Shown: positions 38,547-63,380, counted from the stretch's first letter. The stretch is DNA of 64,000 nucleotides from Owenia fusiformis (GCA_903813345.2 CAIIXF020000012.1:23882184-23946183), one strand, 5' to 3'. Notes: generated from the sequence alone by a model not told the origin. A program made the numbers and translations.

Positions 38547-39575
38547 CAGGACGAATAAAAAACGCAACAAGCAGTTATCTCGTAAAATCACAAAACTAGA
38601 GGTGACTCCATCAATTTCATCCAATGTACCATAAAGCCACGTCTCTCCTCTTTGCAATGATATGTCATTCATTCACATGTGGTCATGGTTGGGTGAGAAA
38701 TCCTTCCATTTGCACAGTGGGTCAAAATCGGCTCTGGACCAAGTTTAAGATATTGCAAAAATCAGTGCAAGTACCAATGGAAGTTCTCCTGACTTGAATT
38801 GTTGTGAATTTTTCTTTTGGAGCTATCTCAGGAGCATCTGTGCTAATCATTCCTCCACCAGATATTGCAAAACTTCGAGAAAGAATTGCCAATGGGCTTT
38901 TTCTTCGCTTTAACCCACAGATGACTCAGGGCTGAACCATGCATGACATGGAGAGATGAGCGCATCTTTATGTGCAAAAGGTGGTGGCAATTTGGAGGGG
39001 AATAGGATGTATTCTTGCAAGAGTATGAGTATGAACACTTTGCTGTCTATCACGCGGTACTAACTTCGACCGTTAATTTGAATTTTTGACCTACCAAATC
39101 TTTGAAAATCAAGGATTGCGAGTCCCATACTGCACAATTTTTCTTCAAACTTGTTCCATTCAAAGCATAACAAAAATGCCTTTCGCGTGTCTATGTCACA
39201 CCTGCCACACCTTCCTCAAATATCCCATATGTCCTATGTACTGTTTAAAACTTGGGTCCGGGCTGAATTTTGCCCTACATTGCAAAATTAATGATTATTC
39301 GGAAATGATTATTATGAAAAGGATGCATTGGTTTTATGTTTTCTTCCAATATTACACTGATATTCGCGATGTTTATAAATTGGTCCCAAGCTTATTTTGG
39401 CCTACTTTGCAAAAGGAATGATTACTCGCTCAAACGTGACCCAATATCAATGAATGATATACCATTGGAAAGAGGAGACACGTGGCTTTATTGTACATTG
39501 AATGAAATCAATGCTGTTATAACTGATTTGCGCTTTTCTGAGATAACAATCTGTTGCGTTTTTTGATACGCATGG
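38547..39575. mobile_element. Tc1/mariner-like inverted-repeat element, copy 2
   Basis: TA abuts both ends (38545-46 and 39576-77). Left CAGGACGAATAAAAAACGCA and inverted right CCATGCGTATCAAAAAACGC lead into about 200 bp of inverted similarity, including ATATGTCATTCATTC / AATGAATGATATACC-type arms. The interior holds the segment shared inversely with copy 1, broken at 39,053 by the left end of another element. No transposase is readable. Confidence 0.75.
39053..39185 (+). mobile_element. Truncated left end of the 406-bp fold-back element family
   Basis: CACGCGGTACTAACTTCGAC and the following ~110 bp match the left end of the complete copy at 43376, including CCGTTAATTTGAATTTTTGA and CTTGTTCCATTCAAAGCATA. 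It lies nested in Tc1-like copy 2. Confidence 0.8.
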
Positions 39576-40254
39576 TATATTGATTGTATATCGGCTCGTT
39601 ATGTGCCTACAAAACCTCAGTAGCAAGGTATGGAATACTTAGATACGACATTAGTAACTTGGAGAAACATCAAATGACCATCGAAATCTTCCTGACATCT
39701 CACATTTTTGAAGTATTGTTATAACGTATTTTTCTACATTGATGGTGTATAAATCATTCTTGAAATAAATATTTAAAAAACAAAAACTTTAATGTTGTTA
39801 TTGTTAAATTATAAAAGTAGAACCTACAACGTCTTCTGAATTATCATGGAGCCTTTATGGTTCTCCTTTCTCTCAAAATTTCCTGTTCTTGGAACTTGGG
39901 GTGTCTCTGTTTAATAAAAGGCTCATTCCCCTGAACTTCATGCTTCCATCAAGTTGTCTTGAATTTATGTTGAAGTCGAATACACGATATATCCATCTTT
40001 CTCCTATATATTTTGGTTCGTTTATTTTGAAATCCAATGATGGGTGAAACTGTACAAAATGTTTGACGAAATCGTTCTGCTCTGATGACTTGAAGTTGCA
40101 ATAAAAACATTTGAAACGTGGCCCTAGAATGAAACAGTATATATAATTAATAGAAATACTTTACTTGGTCTTTCGTGTACGTTTATTTGAAGAACCTCAA
40201 TATTTAATGGAATGTAATGAAGCTTTCCTCGTGATCGAAGCGGGTACTCGTGAA

Positions 40255-40325
40255 ATCTGCTCCTGATTTCAGCGGGACCTCCTCATGTTTTCAGCGGGGC
40301 TTCCTCATAATTTCAGCGGGGCCAC
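40255..40325. repeat. Right subterminal repeats of the 8.48-kb element
   Basis: Inverse copies of the left subterminal repeats: TGATTTCAGCGGGACCTCCT, CATGTTTTCAGCGGGGCTTC and CATAATTTCAGCGGGGCC. Their order mirrors the left end. Confidence 0.75.
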
Positions 40326-40731
40326 TGGAACACCTCAAATGGTGTATTTCACCCCCCACAGGAGATGTTATTGTAAACTAACTTATCAATACATACAATA
40401 TTGATCCAATATTCATTATGAGGAATGCATATCGTAGTTCTTGTCTCAATTTTAACGACAAAAGTAATTTTGTTACAGTAAATTATGTAAACGTGCATAT
40501 TTGCGCCAGTTTCTTCCATGACGATAAACATATTTATCGTTCATGTCATTGTTTGCGAAGACTATACCTGTTCTGAAAGTATACCTCAAGTTTCAAAGAA
40601 CAGTAATGCGTATTCTTACCATTTTTGTCCATATTTCCAGGTGACACAAATAAAAAGGACTTTGCTCGTGATTTCAGCGGGAACTTGCTCGCGATTTCTA
40701 AATCATGGCGGGGGTTTAGATACTACCCGTG

Positions 40732-42990
40732 AATATTATAAGTTGTTATATGATGGGCATACTAGTAAAAAGTGGAACTCGTCCTCAATAGGGGATATAT
40801 TATCGTTCTTACAATGTAAGCAAAGTCTCTGGTCAACTGGGGTGGATCTGTACAATGTATCTTCCAGTCTCCAGCATTAATGGTAGTGTGCCTGATCTTG
40901 CTTTTGCAAGCAATGATCTGAATGTTCTTGGTAAACAGTTCTTGACATAATCTTCTGTTCCAAATGATGTTTTAAATGCCCTATAAGTCCTTAGTTTTGG
41001 CATATTGGCGATCTTAAGTTTCCATTCTTCGATGTATCGTTGTAGTTCCGCTGTTTTAACAGAATCGATGATGAGTGAACTATCTCCAAAGCGTCTTGTT
41101 TCATATTCACGTAGCAAATTAGCAGATATAAATATTTCTCTTACATCCTTGCACCAACATTTGTGTCTTAAGATAGCATTTTCATAATCAAAGTCGAAAA
41201 TTCATCTAGTTAGCCTATCACTAGGCATTTCTCTCAGTCTAATAAAGAGTCTCACCATCTCTAATCGGTGCCTTATGTTAGGTGGTATCCATCCCATATC
41301 ACCGTAAATTGCTGGAAGGGGAGCGTATTTACCCAGGCCAAGAAATGTTCGCATTGCTCGATTTTGTACTAGCTGTGGTTTGCTAAATTCCTTATATCCC
41401 CAAACTCCTGATTCATAGTCCATGATTGGGCAATTGCACTGTCGTATATCTTAGTATATGTACTGAAGTTTAATCCATTCATGGAAAAATGTTTTCTTAT
41501 ATGTCCACCAAGTGCACGACCGCTGGATTCAGCTAATGTTGTTGCAGTTTCGGTGTAATCCAGTGTCTCGTTTAAGGTGCTATGGAAGTTAACAGGAAAT
41601 GACAAGACAAAAAATGTCAAAACCATGCTATACCCCTACCCCCTGTTTGAAAATGAATAGATGGCGCCTCTTTAACTGCCCATAGCGACTTCGTTTACCA
41701 CACATTTTTATTCCACCCAAGATGAATTTATTCTAGAGAGTGTCTGGAACAAAATGATACCAACAAACCTTTTTTCCAAGCCGAGTAACGAAATTTTAGC
41801 TGGGGACAGGATCACCAGGGACAATGAATCTCGGATCCAAGTACGTCATTAATGGTCGAAAATCAAAATATTGACAAATTTATAGCCTAAAAGGCCGAAA
41901 GATTATGCGGCAAATATTGAAACGGTGGTTGTCAACATATTGTAATAGCTTTGATCTCTTAGAATCCGTTGAATCCTAAGCGATTGGAGCTGTTTAGATC
42001 ACTTAACGAATGATACGAAATGATGAGGATTTGGGTTTTTTCAAAGTTTATAATGGCGCCCAATGGGGGATTTAGCAAAATATCCCGAAAAATAAATCAT
42101 TAAAAGGCCGAAGGATCTGTGGATGGATTTTGCTGTTTTATATATCAAAATGAACACTTCGTTGGGTCTAACAAGGATCCATTGAATCCTAAGAAAATAA
42201 ATGATTTGCTAAAAAGTTATTAAGATTTTAAATTTTGATGAAGACTGCTCTCCATTAAAATCTTTGGACCATGAAATTTCGATTTACGCGCATGCGTTGT
42301 GACGTTATTTCCATTATTCTACGCTCGTATGTGTGTTTTTGCACGGTTTGGGCCTTTATGCTTGATGTATTGCTTTTCGTGGAGACAAGCGTCCGTCCAG
42401 AGTGATTCAAGTTCTTCATTCCACCAAGGCTTTGGCCGGAACTTAGATTTCCTAGTCGTGCTTGTTTTAATGTCTTTAAATGTTAATTTAGAGTCCATTT
42501 CTGTGTGTAAAATTGATACAAATTCTTCATAAATATTGTCAATTTCACTTTGGCACTTAAGAGATGTCTCCATGCGATCACAGACACGGGCAATTGACCG
42601 AGCAACACCTTCGCTAGCAAACATATCTATGGGAATTGTTCTGTCGTATTTCCTGTTAACAGGATCGTTATAAGTTTGCGTCTGAGTAGTTGCAAAATGC
42701 TGTTTTGGGCTCGATGTACATTTGTCGGCGTTATTATTTCAATTTCACACCAGCAGACAATAGAATGATCAAGTTTTGTATTGTCACGAATATTTGCGTC
42801 AATTTTGATGACTGAGATTGCCTTAACTCCACATTGTTTGATATAATCCAACATATAGTATGGTGTAATTATGTAATCAACAACTGATGATCCAATGGTT
42901 GATATATATGTATAATTGTCGTATTCATGAGTAACTCGACCATTGATAATGCACTGGCATCCATCTTTAAAACAGATAATCCCCGAATTT
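40732..42990 (-). mobile_element. Decayed, internally deleted LINE (non-LTR retrotransposon)
   Basis: Reading on the minus strand: an endonuclease C-terminus near 42,960-42,850 with YISTIGSSVVDYIITPY (the GxSxxDY-type motif); after a frameshift, a linker (42624-42319) with RPKPWWNEELESLW; then 41640-42300, where the RT fingers and palm should be, unrelated sequence; the RT C-terminal region from 41626 (ESSGRALGGHIRKHFSMNGL) into 41423 (DYESGVWGYKEFSK, GDMGWIPPNIRHRLEM); then 41117 onward (RTYRAFKTSFGTEDYVKNCL; GTLPLMLETGRY); and after another frameshift a C-terminal Cys/His module LCLHCKNDN...IEDEFHFLLVCP (about 40,845-40,741). These are known features of CR1/jockey-like LINEs. Several frameshifts and the missing polymerase core make it inactive. 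Confidence 0.85.
41880..42205. repeat. Degenerate ~225-bp duplication inside the LINE gap
   Basis: AAAAGGCCGAAAGATTATG and AAAAGGCCGAAGGATCTG, each followed about 80 bp later by a TTGAATCCTAAG word, suggest an ancient tandem duplication. It occupies the place where the RT core should be. Confidence 0.5.
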
Positions 42991-43369
42991 GTTGGATTTA
43001 ATGCATGCTAGTTTGAATATTGCGTTTTATTTATACGTTTCAATCACATAAACATAAACATTAAAATAACATGCTGAACATAAACTTTATTGAAAATGTC
43101 TACATAAAAACTCATTCATTCTTCATGGATAAAGTTATAGTCCAATAAAGTTACGTTTTTAAAGCAAAGTAACGTGTTTTGAAAATGCCTACATAGAAAT
43201 GCATTCATTCTTCGTAGAAAAAAGTTTAAGTCCAATAAAGTTGAGAAGCTTTCGTGCAAAACTTTTCGAACGACCCTAATATTAAGTTGGAATTCTACAT
43301 TTTTTCGATCGCATGCTGCGATCTGAGTTGCGAAGAGCGCATGATAAGCCCTCCGGATTACATTATTAT
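42991..43369. other. AT-rich spacer
   Basis: It contains an imperfect duplication of CAATAAAGTTACGTTT / CAATAAAGTTGAGAAG with ACTCATTCATTCTTCATGGA-like sequence, about 85 bp apart (43,100-43,240). No gene is seen. Confidence 0.5.
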
Positions 43370-43375
43370 ATACAT

Positions 43376-43781
43376 CACGCGGTCCTAACTTCGACCGTTA
43401 ATTTGAATTTTTGACCTACCGGATGTTTGAAAATCAAGGATTACGAGTCTCATACTGCACCGTTTTTCTTCAAACTTGTTCCATTCAAAGCATAACACAA
43501 ATCCCTTTTTGATGGTACATTATTCTCTTCAACAGAGTCCCTAATTCCAGCGGCATTTTGGTCCCCAGCTGTAAGAAGACCTTCTAACAGCTGGGGACCG
43601 AAACGCTGCTAGGACGAGGGCGTCTTTTCAATAAAGTAATGCACTGACAGAAAGGCAATTTTGTTCTGCTTTTAATGGTATAAGTATGAAAAAACGGTGC
43701 AGTATGAGACTCGCAATCCTTGATTTTCAAGCACCTGGTAGGTCAAAAATTCAAATTAACGGTCGAAGTTAGGACCGCGCG
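43376..43781. mobile_element. 406-bp fold-back element with ATACAT target duplication
   Basis: Left CACGCGGTCCTAACTTCGAC and inverted right CGCGCGGTCCTAACTTCGAC begin inverted termini of about 90 bp. ATACAT abuts both ends (43370-43375 and 43782-43787). A second inner inverted repeat, TTTTGGTCCCCAGCTGTAAG / ACAGCTGGGGACCGAAACGC, sits in the middle (43,551-43,610). A truncated relative is at 39053. No coding capacity. A 6-bp duplication is also seen at the 8.48-kb element, though the terminal sequences differ. Confidence 0.85.
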
Positions 43782-43789
43782 ATACATCC

Positions 43790-44779
43790 TCTCTACAGAA
43801 AACATTCGTAAACTGGTAAACAAACGTATATCCTATTTCACTGTTTCATTCAACATCCAGTTCGGAGAAAAAGCATAAGGAAGATGATGTCTCATTATTT
43901 TTATCCTGGCCAATAGGGGAGAACCAGGATGAAGAATTTCTGTCCGTAAAACACAAAGAGCTCAGCTTACAAAATGTAGAAAACTGCTAAAAATGAAAAA
44001 TGGGACATGTAGAAAATGCTCCTAATAAATGAAAAATTATCTAAATGCCAAAAGATAAGACATTTTATTTATATTATAGAGAGCAATGGAATGATATAAG
44101 AATAAAGAGATGATGTTTGAGTCATGGGTTTCTGCTAAATGGTTGCTTCTTGGTTCAAAAGCCAGATCTCATTCATCATATTTGTTATTTAAAGGCACAT
44201 TTCAAGCAATTACAAATGCTCTTTTTCAAATCTAATGTCAAAATGTTGATAATACGTACATATGAGAAATAGTGAATATCAATTATACACCATGTGAAAG
44301 CGAAATCATATGCAATTTTATAAGCATTTTATAATGCTTGCTTCAAAATAAGCTAACTTCCCCTTTAAAGATTAATAAACGTACATGTCCATGTAATTTA
44401 AACTCTTAAAATCTCACTTACCATAATTAGATCGGACTTATTTAACCCATGCGCACTGGCGGATCCAGAAGCTAACAAAGGGGGGGGGGGGGGACATTTC
44501 AAATAAGATTGTGCCCAAATTTTGAAAACTTAAGGCCCATTTTTGAATAATTTACCCAAGGAGGGGGGGGGGCATGGGATGTGTGCGGTTACTTTTATTT
44601 TATGTTTTGTGATAGACCCTCACTATGAAACTAAGTCTTATTGGGTATTCAAACATGAGCCTTTAAAGGGAACAAATAAACAATATGAAGTTACATTGTT
44701 TATTGTTTTTAATGATGTTATTATCAATGGTTTTTGGTACCCTAGATGCAACTTGACACGTTCTGCGGAACTCTGAACA
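43790..44779. other. Non-coding upstream region with G runs
   Basis: Spacer before the small secreted-protein gene. It contains a 14-G run at about 44,480 and a 9-10-G run at about 44,563, about 80 bp apart, and no supported open frame. Confidence 0.6.
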
Positions 44780-44787
44780 TATAAATA
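44780..44787 (+). promoter_or_regulatory. TATA box of the 44.8-46.1 kb gene
   Basis: TATAAATA lies 31 bp upstream of a pyrimidine-rich TTTTCAATC context whose A at 44,811 fits an initiator. Position relative to the first intron donor supports a 46-nt leader exon. Confidence 0.65.
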
Positions 44788-44810
44788 TGAAGAACATTTA
44801 GAGAGTTTTC

Positions 44811-44856
44811 AATCAGCTGGAGATTAACAAAGAAACAAGACAATCAACAATTAAAG
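44811..44856 (+). other. Predicted 5' untranslated exon
   Basis: Start taken from TATA/initiator spacing. The exon ends AATTAAAG before GTAACAAT and joins at 45,022 after TTTTTATTTCAG, nine bases before the ATG. Exact start is inferred. Confidence 0.55.
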
Positions 44857-45030
44857 GTAACAATTATATAATACAGTTGTTTTACTTATTCAAGCTTTTT
44901 CTTGTGCTAGTGGTGTTTGCAGATCTCAGTTATATTTTTTACTTTTATTTTTTAATTTTTTTGTATTTAATAATAAGCGTTTAATAATTGATATTTAAAC
45001 ATTGCATTGTTTTTATTTCAGTTCTCAAAT

Positions 45031-45850
45031 ATGCATATATCTCTGTGCGTAGTTCTAGTTGGATGCGTGGCACTACAGTCAGATGCATGGTTGTTTAGTG
45101 GTAGTAGTGGCTCACGTAGTAGTAGTTCATCACGTGGAAGAACAAGCAGCACTTCAGGAATGACGCGTCTCTATAATTCTCGCGTCACCCACGTTGATAG
45201 GGTATCAAGGCCTCTTAGTGGCTTCTTGGGACGTGTGGGGGTACGTCACTCAGGGGTGGTGGTCACAACAGAAGATGGTGGTAGACATCTTGTACATAAA
45301 GGTATGTATTAACACTACAATTCAATGTTAATTGTTGTACAATGCGAACACATCTGAATTAAAAAGTGTGCGTTGCAAGGTTCTCAAATCCTCAATGTGT
45401 TCTTTTAATTTTTTTTCATTCATAGAATTTATTTTACAAATACATATAGTGCATTAACATTATACACTTGTAGTGGCTTTGCTGAAGGCATTATCAGCCA
45501 CTTGTTCTTTTAATTAAAGGGAGTCACAAGACATAAACTTAGTATTGCTAGGTATTCATTTAAAAAGTTATCGGAATAATTTTCGTAAAAAGCACAAGGC
45601 AGGAGAGAAATCATTGAGTTTTCCTATGTTTACAGGAGCTGGATATGGTAGTCGAGGTGGCGACACTGTAGTAACAGATGCTGGTCATATGTCCAGTAGA
45701 TGGCGCACTGATAGTGGTCATCCTGTGTCAAATGGACGCGTTGGTGATTTTGTCAAAGCTGGAGGCACTGATTATAGCGTTGCAACTGACAATTGCCACC
45801 ACGCCTCTGGAAGGATGTCGGGTATTGAAAAAAGAAGTGCAGGCTGTTAG
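45031..45850 (+). CDS. Secreted 161-residue protein with LRAT/NlpC-like His-Cys pattern
   Basis: Two coding exons, 45031-45301 and 45636-45850, spliced at AAAG|GTATGT and TTTACAG|GAGC, keep frame through a split Gly codon. Residues 1-19 form a signal peptide (MHISLCVVLVGCVALQSDA). Residues 24-43 are a Ser/Arg/Gly-rich linker. The globular part has RHSGVVV (His73), RHLVHKG (His86, His89), AGYGSRGGDTVV, DAGHMSSRW, VGDFVKAGG and YSVATDNCHHASGRM (Cys144). A His on an early strand, a second His and a late Asn-Cys resemble the circularly permuted papain-like fold of LRAT and some NlpC/P60 proteins; that is inference from motif order. As far as I recall, similar small proteins exist in fish and marine invertebrates without known function. 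The gene sits alone on the + strand, convergent with the AUTS2-like gene. The ATG at 45031 is chosen because the one at 45007 lies in the intron. Confidence 0.8.
45302..45635 (+). other. Intron of the secreted-protein gene
   Basis: 334-bp phase-1 intron with GTATGT donor and TTTCCTATGTTTACAG acceptor. Joining it restores an uninterrupted frame through residues KGAGYGSRGG. Confidence 0.85.
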
Positions 45851-46055
45851 TTCAACCTGAGACCATCAAGTTAGACTCAGGTTCAACTTGACATTAAAAC
45901 ATGAAATTAAGGACTCAGACGTCACCTAGGAACACTTTATTCAGTTATATTAAGTAATCATATCTGTAACTGCTCAATTCAATAGTAATTAATGCAGGGC
46001 TTCCTGTTGGGACTTTTTAGAAGAATTTCAACATTTCATCATCACAAGGCTATAA

Positions 46056-46061
46056 TAATAA
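46056..46061 (+). terminator. Candidate poly(A) signal of the secreted-protein gene
   Basis: AATAAA about 205 bp after the stop codon. A second AATAAA follows at 46113-46118, so either may be used. Confidence 0.55.
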
Positions 46062-46119
46062 ATGAATGGGTCATTGGGCCATTAGATGTAATATTTTCAA
46101 ATATTTCTTAAAAATAAAC

Positions 46120-48069
46120 TTCTTTTTTTTAAAATACAATCTATCTGCGTAGTTTTCAATAACTTCATATTGGATCAGAAGTGTTTTACAAAAGAATTCC
46201 TCCAAGGGATAGATTGGTTTACCCATTGCCTGGGGGGGGGGTTATTTTGTCCAAGAAGCAAATTTAAGTAAGAAAATAAATTGTGCAAAACAATTCATAT
46301 TTCTGAGTAAAATGTCATGCTCCAGGGTCTTCCAGAAATTAGATGATCACACCACTCTGTATAATCATAAAAATAAACAAAATCCATAATTTATAATTTC
46401 ATATTTTTATAAGATATTTATTTTAGTTTCTAACTTTGTAGAAACATTGCAAATCTGACTATATTACTGTATAATTTACACATCTCCATTCTTGACTTAT
46501 ATTTCACGTTTTCCTCATGAAAACATTTTGGAACCCAATGACAAATGACTCCAGACTGATATGCCTAATGCAGGCTCCAGCACAAATTTACTAGACACTT
46601 CTCTTCTTATGTTAACTGCCCTGCCAATATTTTACAGAAATATATTTTCAGCCATTTTTAAAACTAAAACTGGAAATGAAGTTCAAATGTTATAATGTAC
46701 CTCATGAAGCATAGGTTTGCCTCAACTTGTAATTTTGACCTCACCTAACTTTAAGATACTGGCTTTGCCTCTTTATGTCCCATACTCAAGAAGCTCAAAG
46801 TTACCTCAGTATATTGACATTTTATATCTGAATTGAATTTTAGAGCTGCCTTTATATTATGTACTTAAGTTCATAAACGCGCAACTCACTCAATTCTGGG
46901 CTACTAATACTGGACATCTCATAAACTAGAACTCATTTTAAATGTATAATTTAAAGGCTTCTGTTTTCATAAAATACTGTCAGCAGCTTCGCTTCTGTTT
47001 GACACAATGACCCTTTGGTCTAAATGATTCCAATGACAATGTCCTTTAAGGCCTATAAGACCCAATTGCGAATAATAAATACTATTATGACATGTCACAT
47101 ATTTGATACTTTAAATTATTTCATTTCTGTCTACGTTTTTTCTATAAGATTTAAATATCTGGTAATCTACATAGGAATTATAACAATATTTTCAGAATTT
47201 TTAAAATTCCATATTTCATAAACATTAAATTGCATACTTTTTACAATATAAATACCATCAGATGGATTTCAGTTCACAATAACATAAACCAGTTCACAAT
47301 AAAATAACTAGTAGGTTTACAATATATAGAAAACATGTTTACAATATGTACAAACTAGTTTACAATAACATAAAGAAGTCTGCCATATTCTAAACAAGTT
47401 TACAATAAAACACTCCAGTTTACAATAGTATATAAAAACAGATTCTATATTCATTTCTACGATTCAAAATGTTACCAAATAAATAAGGTAAATGAACTGC
47501 ATCAAATTTATTTTTTACATTAATAATTCTGTCTCCAAAGTTTTCCATTAGTCCATTTTCAGATTAATTATCTGTTTAGCGGATATCATTTTTGAAAAAA
47601 ATACATGAGCCAGTCTTTTTTTATTTTACTTTAAATTGTGAAAAGTAATGTTAAAGTAAAAACAATATTCTCGAAAATCTGAGGGATCAGCGAGGTTTTC
47701 AAGGGTACCACTAAATACACAATTACATTGTTTTGGCCTTAGATGAGATCAGTCGACAAGTTAACTTTTCTGTTTCAGAACAATATTAATTTCAAAAGGA
47801 CCATATCAATATAATGATTTTAAGGAGACAAAATATGACGTTAAAGGATTCAGTTCTCATGCACAGTTCAAATATACCAAATGAGTCCCAGCCAATCAGA
47901 TTTGAGTATTTAAGTGCTTTATTACACAGACAATTTCTAACAGCAGTGCATTATTACGAACTGTTGCATGGTTTCACATTTCAACGATTTTAGAATTCGC
48001 TCTGTTTTTGCTGAAAAGAAGTATATTTGAATTGCGGGATAGGTCTATATAAGAAGTATAATTATGGTC
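46120..48069. other. Intergenic AT-rich region
   Basis: No supported gene. It holds a degenerate ~30-bp minisatellite (47,268-47,437) and short simple repeats. Confidence 0.6.
47268..47437. repeat. Degenerate minisatellite with AGTTTACAATA words
   Basis: At least seven imperfect copies of an AGTTTACAATAACATAAAC-like motif, spaced roughly 20-35 bp. Confidence 0.7.
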
Positions 48070-48204
48070 AAATTATGGTCCTACTCTCCATTAATTTATA
48101 TGGTGACCTCTTTCCCTTATTATCTTATACACAATCAGGGTCAGTAAGGGCCGTTAAGAAGGGGGACCATAATCCCCGGGGGACCATAATTTCTTTCACA
48201 CCGG
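48070..48204. mobile_element. Small MITE-like element, copy 2
   Basis: Inner termini AAATTATGGTC (48070) and GACCATAATTT (48182-48192), ending CTTTCACACCGG. About 85% alike copy 1 at 34896-35064, including TTATATGGTGACCTC and AGTAAGGGCCGTTAAGAA. The left end is less clear. Confidence 0.75.
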
Positions 48205-48945
48205 GAATGCACCCCCATGCTTTATCTATATGGGTAGGTACCCATGGCTTTAAATCTTCAATATAGAGTGTATTCAATTCTCTTTAGATATATCTAATAT
48301 CTGGTTGATTATATTACTGAAATGTATACTGTAAACTGGTTGAATTTGGCATCCATTTTAATTTAGCAATTCATCAATTTTTCTGAAAGCTCGCCAATCT
48401 AATCCTCAGTCATGTCAATAACTGCCTTATAATATATGCTATGATATTTCATAATTTCAAGGGTATTCACAAAATTCACCAAATCAAATGTTGAAAACAT
48501 CCACAAACTGGTGAAGGTGCCAAATTAAAAAAGCGCCAAAATAAACCAGTTTACAGTACGTGTCTGCTTTAACATAACGCCTATTTATCTTATTCATTGT
48601 AAATTTTTCTGACTCAGTTCGATTTTGTATTCTAGAATGTCAAATATGGAACGTTGTATTGTATGTATTGTCAATTTAACAGCATCACAAATTTGGCAAT
48701 GTGATATTACTTGTATCAAACAACCTAATGAAATAACTTATAAAATCTTTAATTTTACAATAAATGTTTTACACACAAATAAAAACAAATAACAGCAATT
48801 CCAGTTTAGTTTTCAAGATTTCAAAATTACTAAATATAATCTATAGTGCCCTCTTTTGGAAACAATATGTGCCACTATTACGAGAAACACTTGTTTCAAT
48901 ACACTGAATCAACTTGGGGACAATTTCTCTAAATAAATCAAGAAA

Positions 48946-48951
48946 TTTATT
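48946..48951 (-). terminator. Candidate poly(A) signal of the AUTS2-like gene
   Basis: First AATAAA met on the minus strand downstream of the stop codon, giving a 3' UTR of roughly 490 nt. AT-rich sequence makes chance matches likely; others follow. Confidence 0.4.
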
Positions 48952-49435
48952 GTGCATAAATATGCTAAAAGTTGTGTCATAAACAATATGAAAATCAAAC
49001 CAATCAAATTGAGGATGAGTCTCATTTTTTCATAATTTGTAATTACCATAAAACACAAAGGAAAGCTTTTAAACCATATATAAAAACTACTGACTTTTAG
49101 AGATCCATGATATGCATTTATAAATAACTGAAAACATTGTTTTATATTGTCATGGCAACATCATGTTGGTTTGTTTGATTGCTATAGAAATCACAGTATT
49201 ATGCATTACAATTACATGATATATCTTAAGACTCCATGGTGTAACGAATAAGAGGACTTCTATCATACCAGTGTCTATCGTAACCTAGGGCACCATGTGA
49301 TTTCAAATTATCATGTACATTAACACCAAATTTTATCCCCAAATTATTCAAATGTTTTAAATGTCTAGGATTAACCTTCGAGGTGATATGTCATGTGATC
49401 TCAGGGCATCTTGGGATTCCTATGGCTCCTTTGCT

Positions 49436-63380
<13,945 letters not shown>

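Larger units (their letters stand above)
32253..40731. mobile_element. 8.48-kb TIR element with AATATT target duplication
   Basis: Left end CACGGGTAGTATCTGAAGCC and inverted right end CACGGGTAGTATCTAAACCC continue with GATTTAGAAATCGCGAGCAA and GTTCCCGCTGAAATC in both. AATATT abuts both ends (32247-32252 and 40732-40737). Subterminal CCCGCTGAAAACATGAGGA-type repeats occur at about 32,640-32,765 and in inverse order at about 40,255-40,325. A LINE is continuous across the empty site. No transposase is recognisable: the longest frame inside, 122 codons on the minus strand at 33004-33372, matches nothing I know. It seems non-autonomous or decayed, and later elements are nested in it. Termini and 6-bp duplication do not clearly identify a superfamily. 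Confidence 0.8.

Noticed and set aside
43376-43781. Hammerhead ribozyme in the fold-back element
   Set aside because: A GAAAC follows a stable stem, but the CUGANGA half of the core is not found before the stem.
45007-45030. Upstream ATG at 45007 as start of the secreted protein
   Set aside because: It lies before the TTTATTTCAG acceptor and would be intronic; the ATG at 45031 gives a clean signal peptide.
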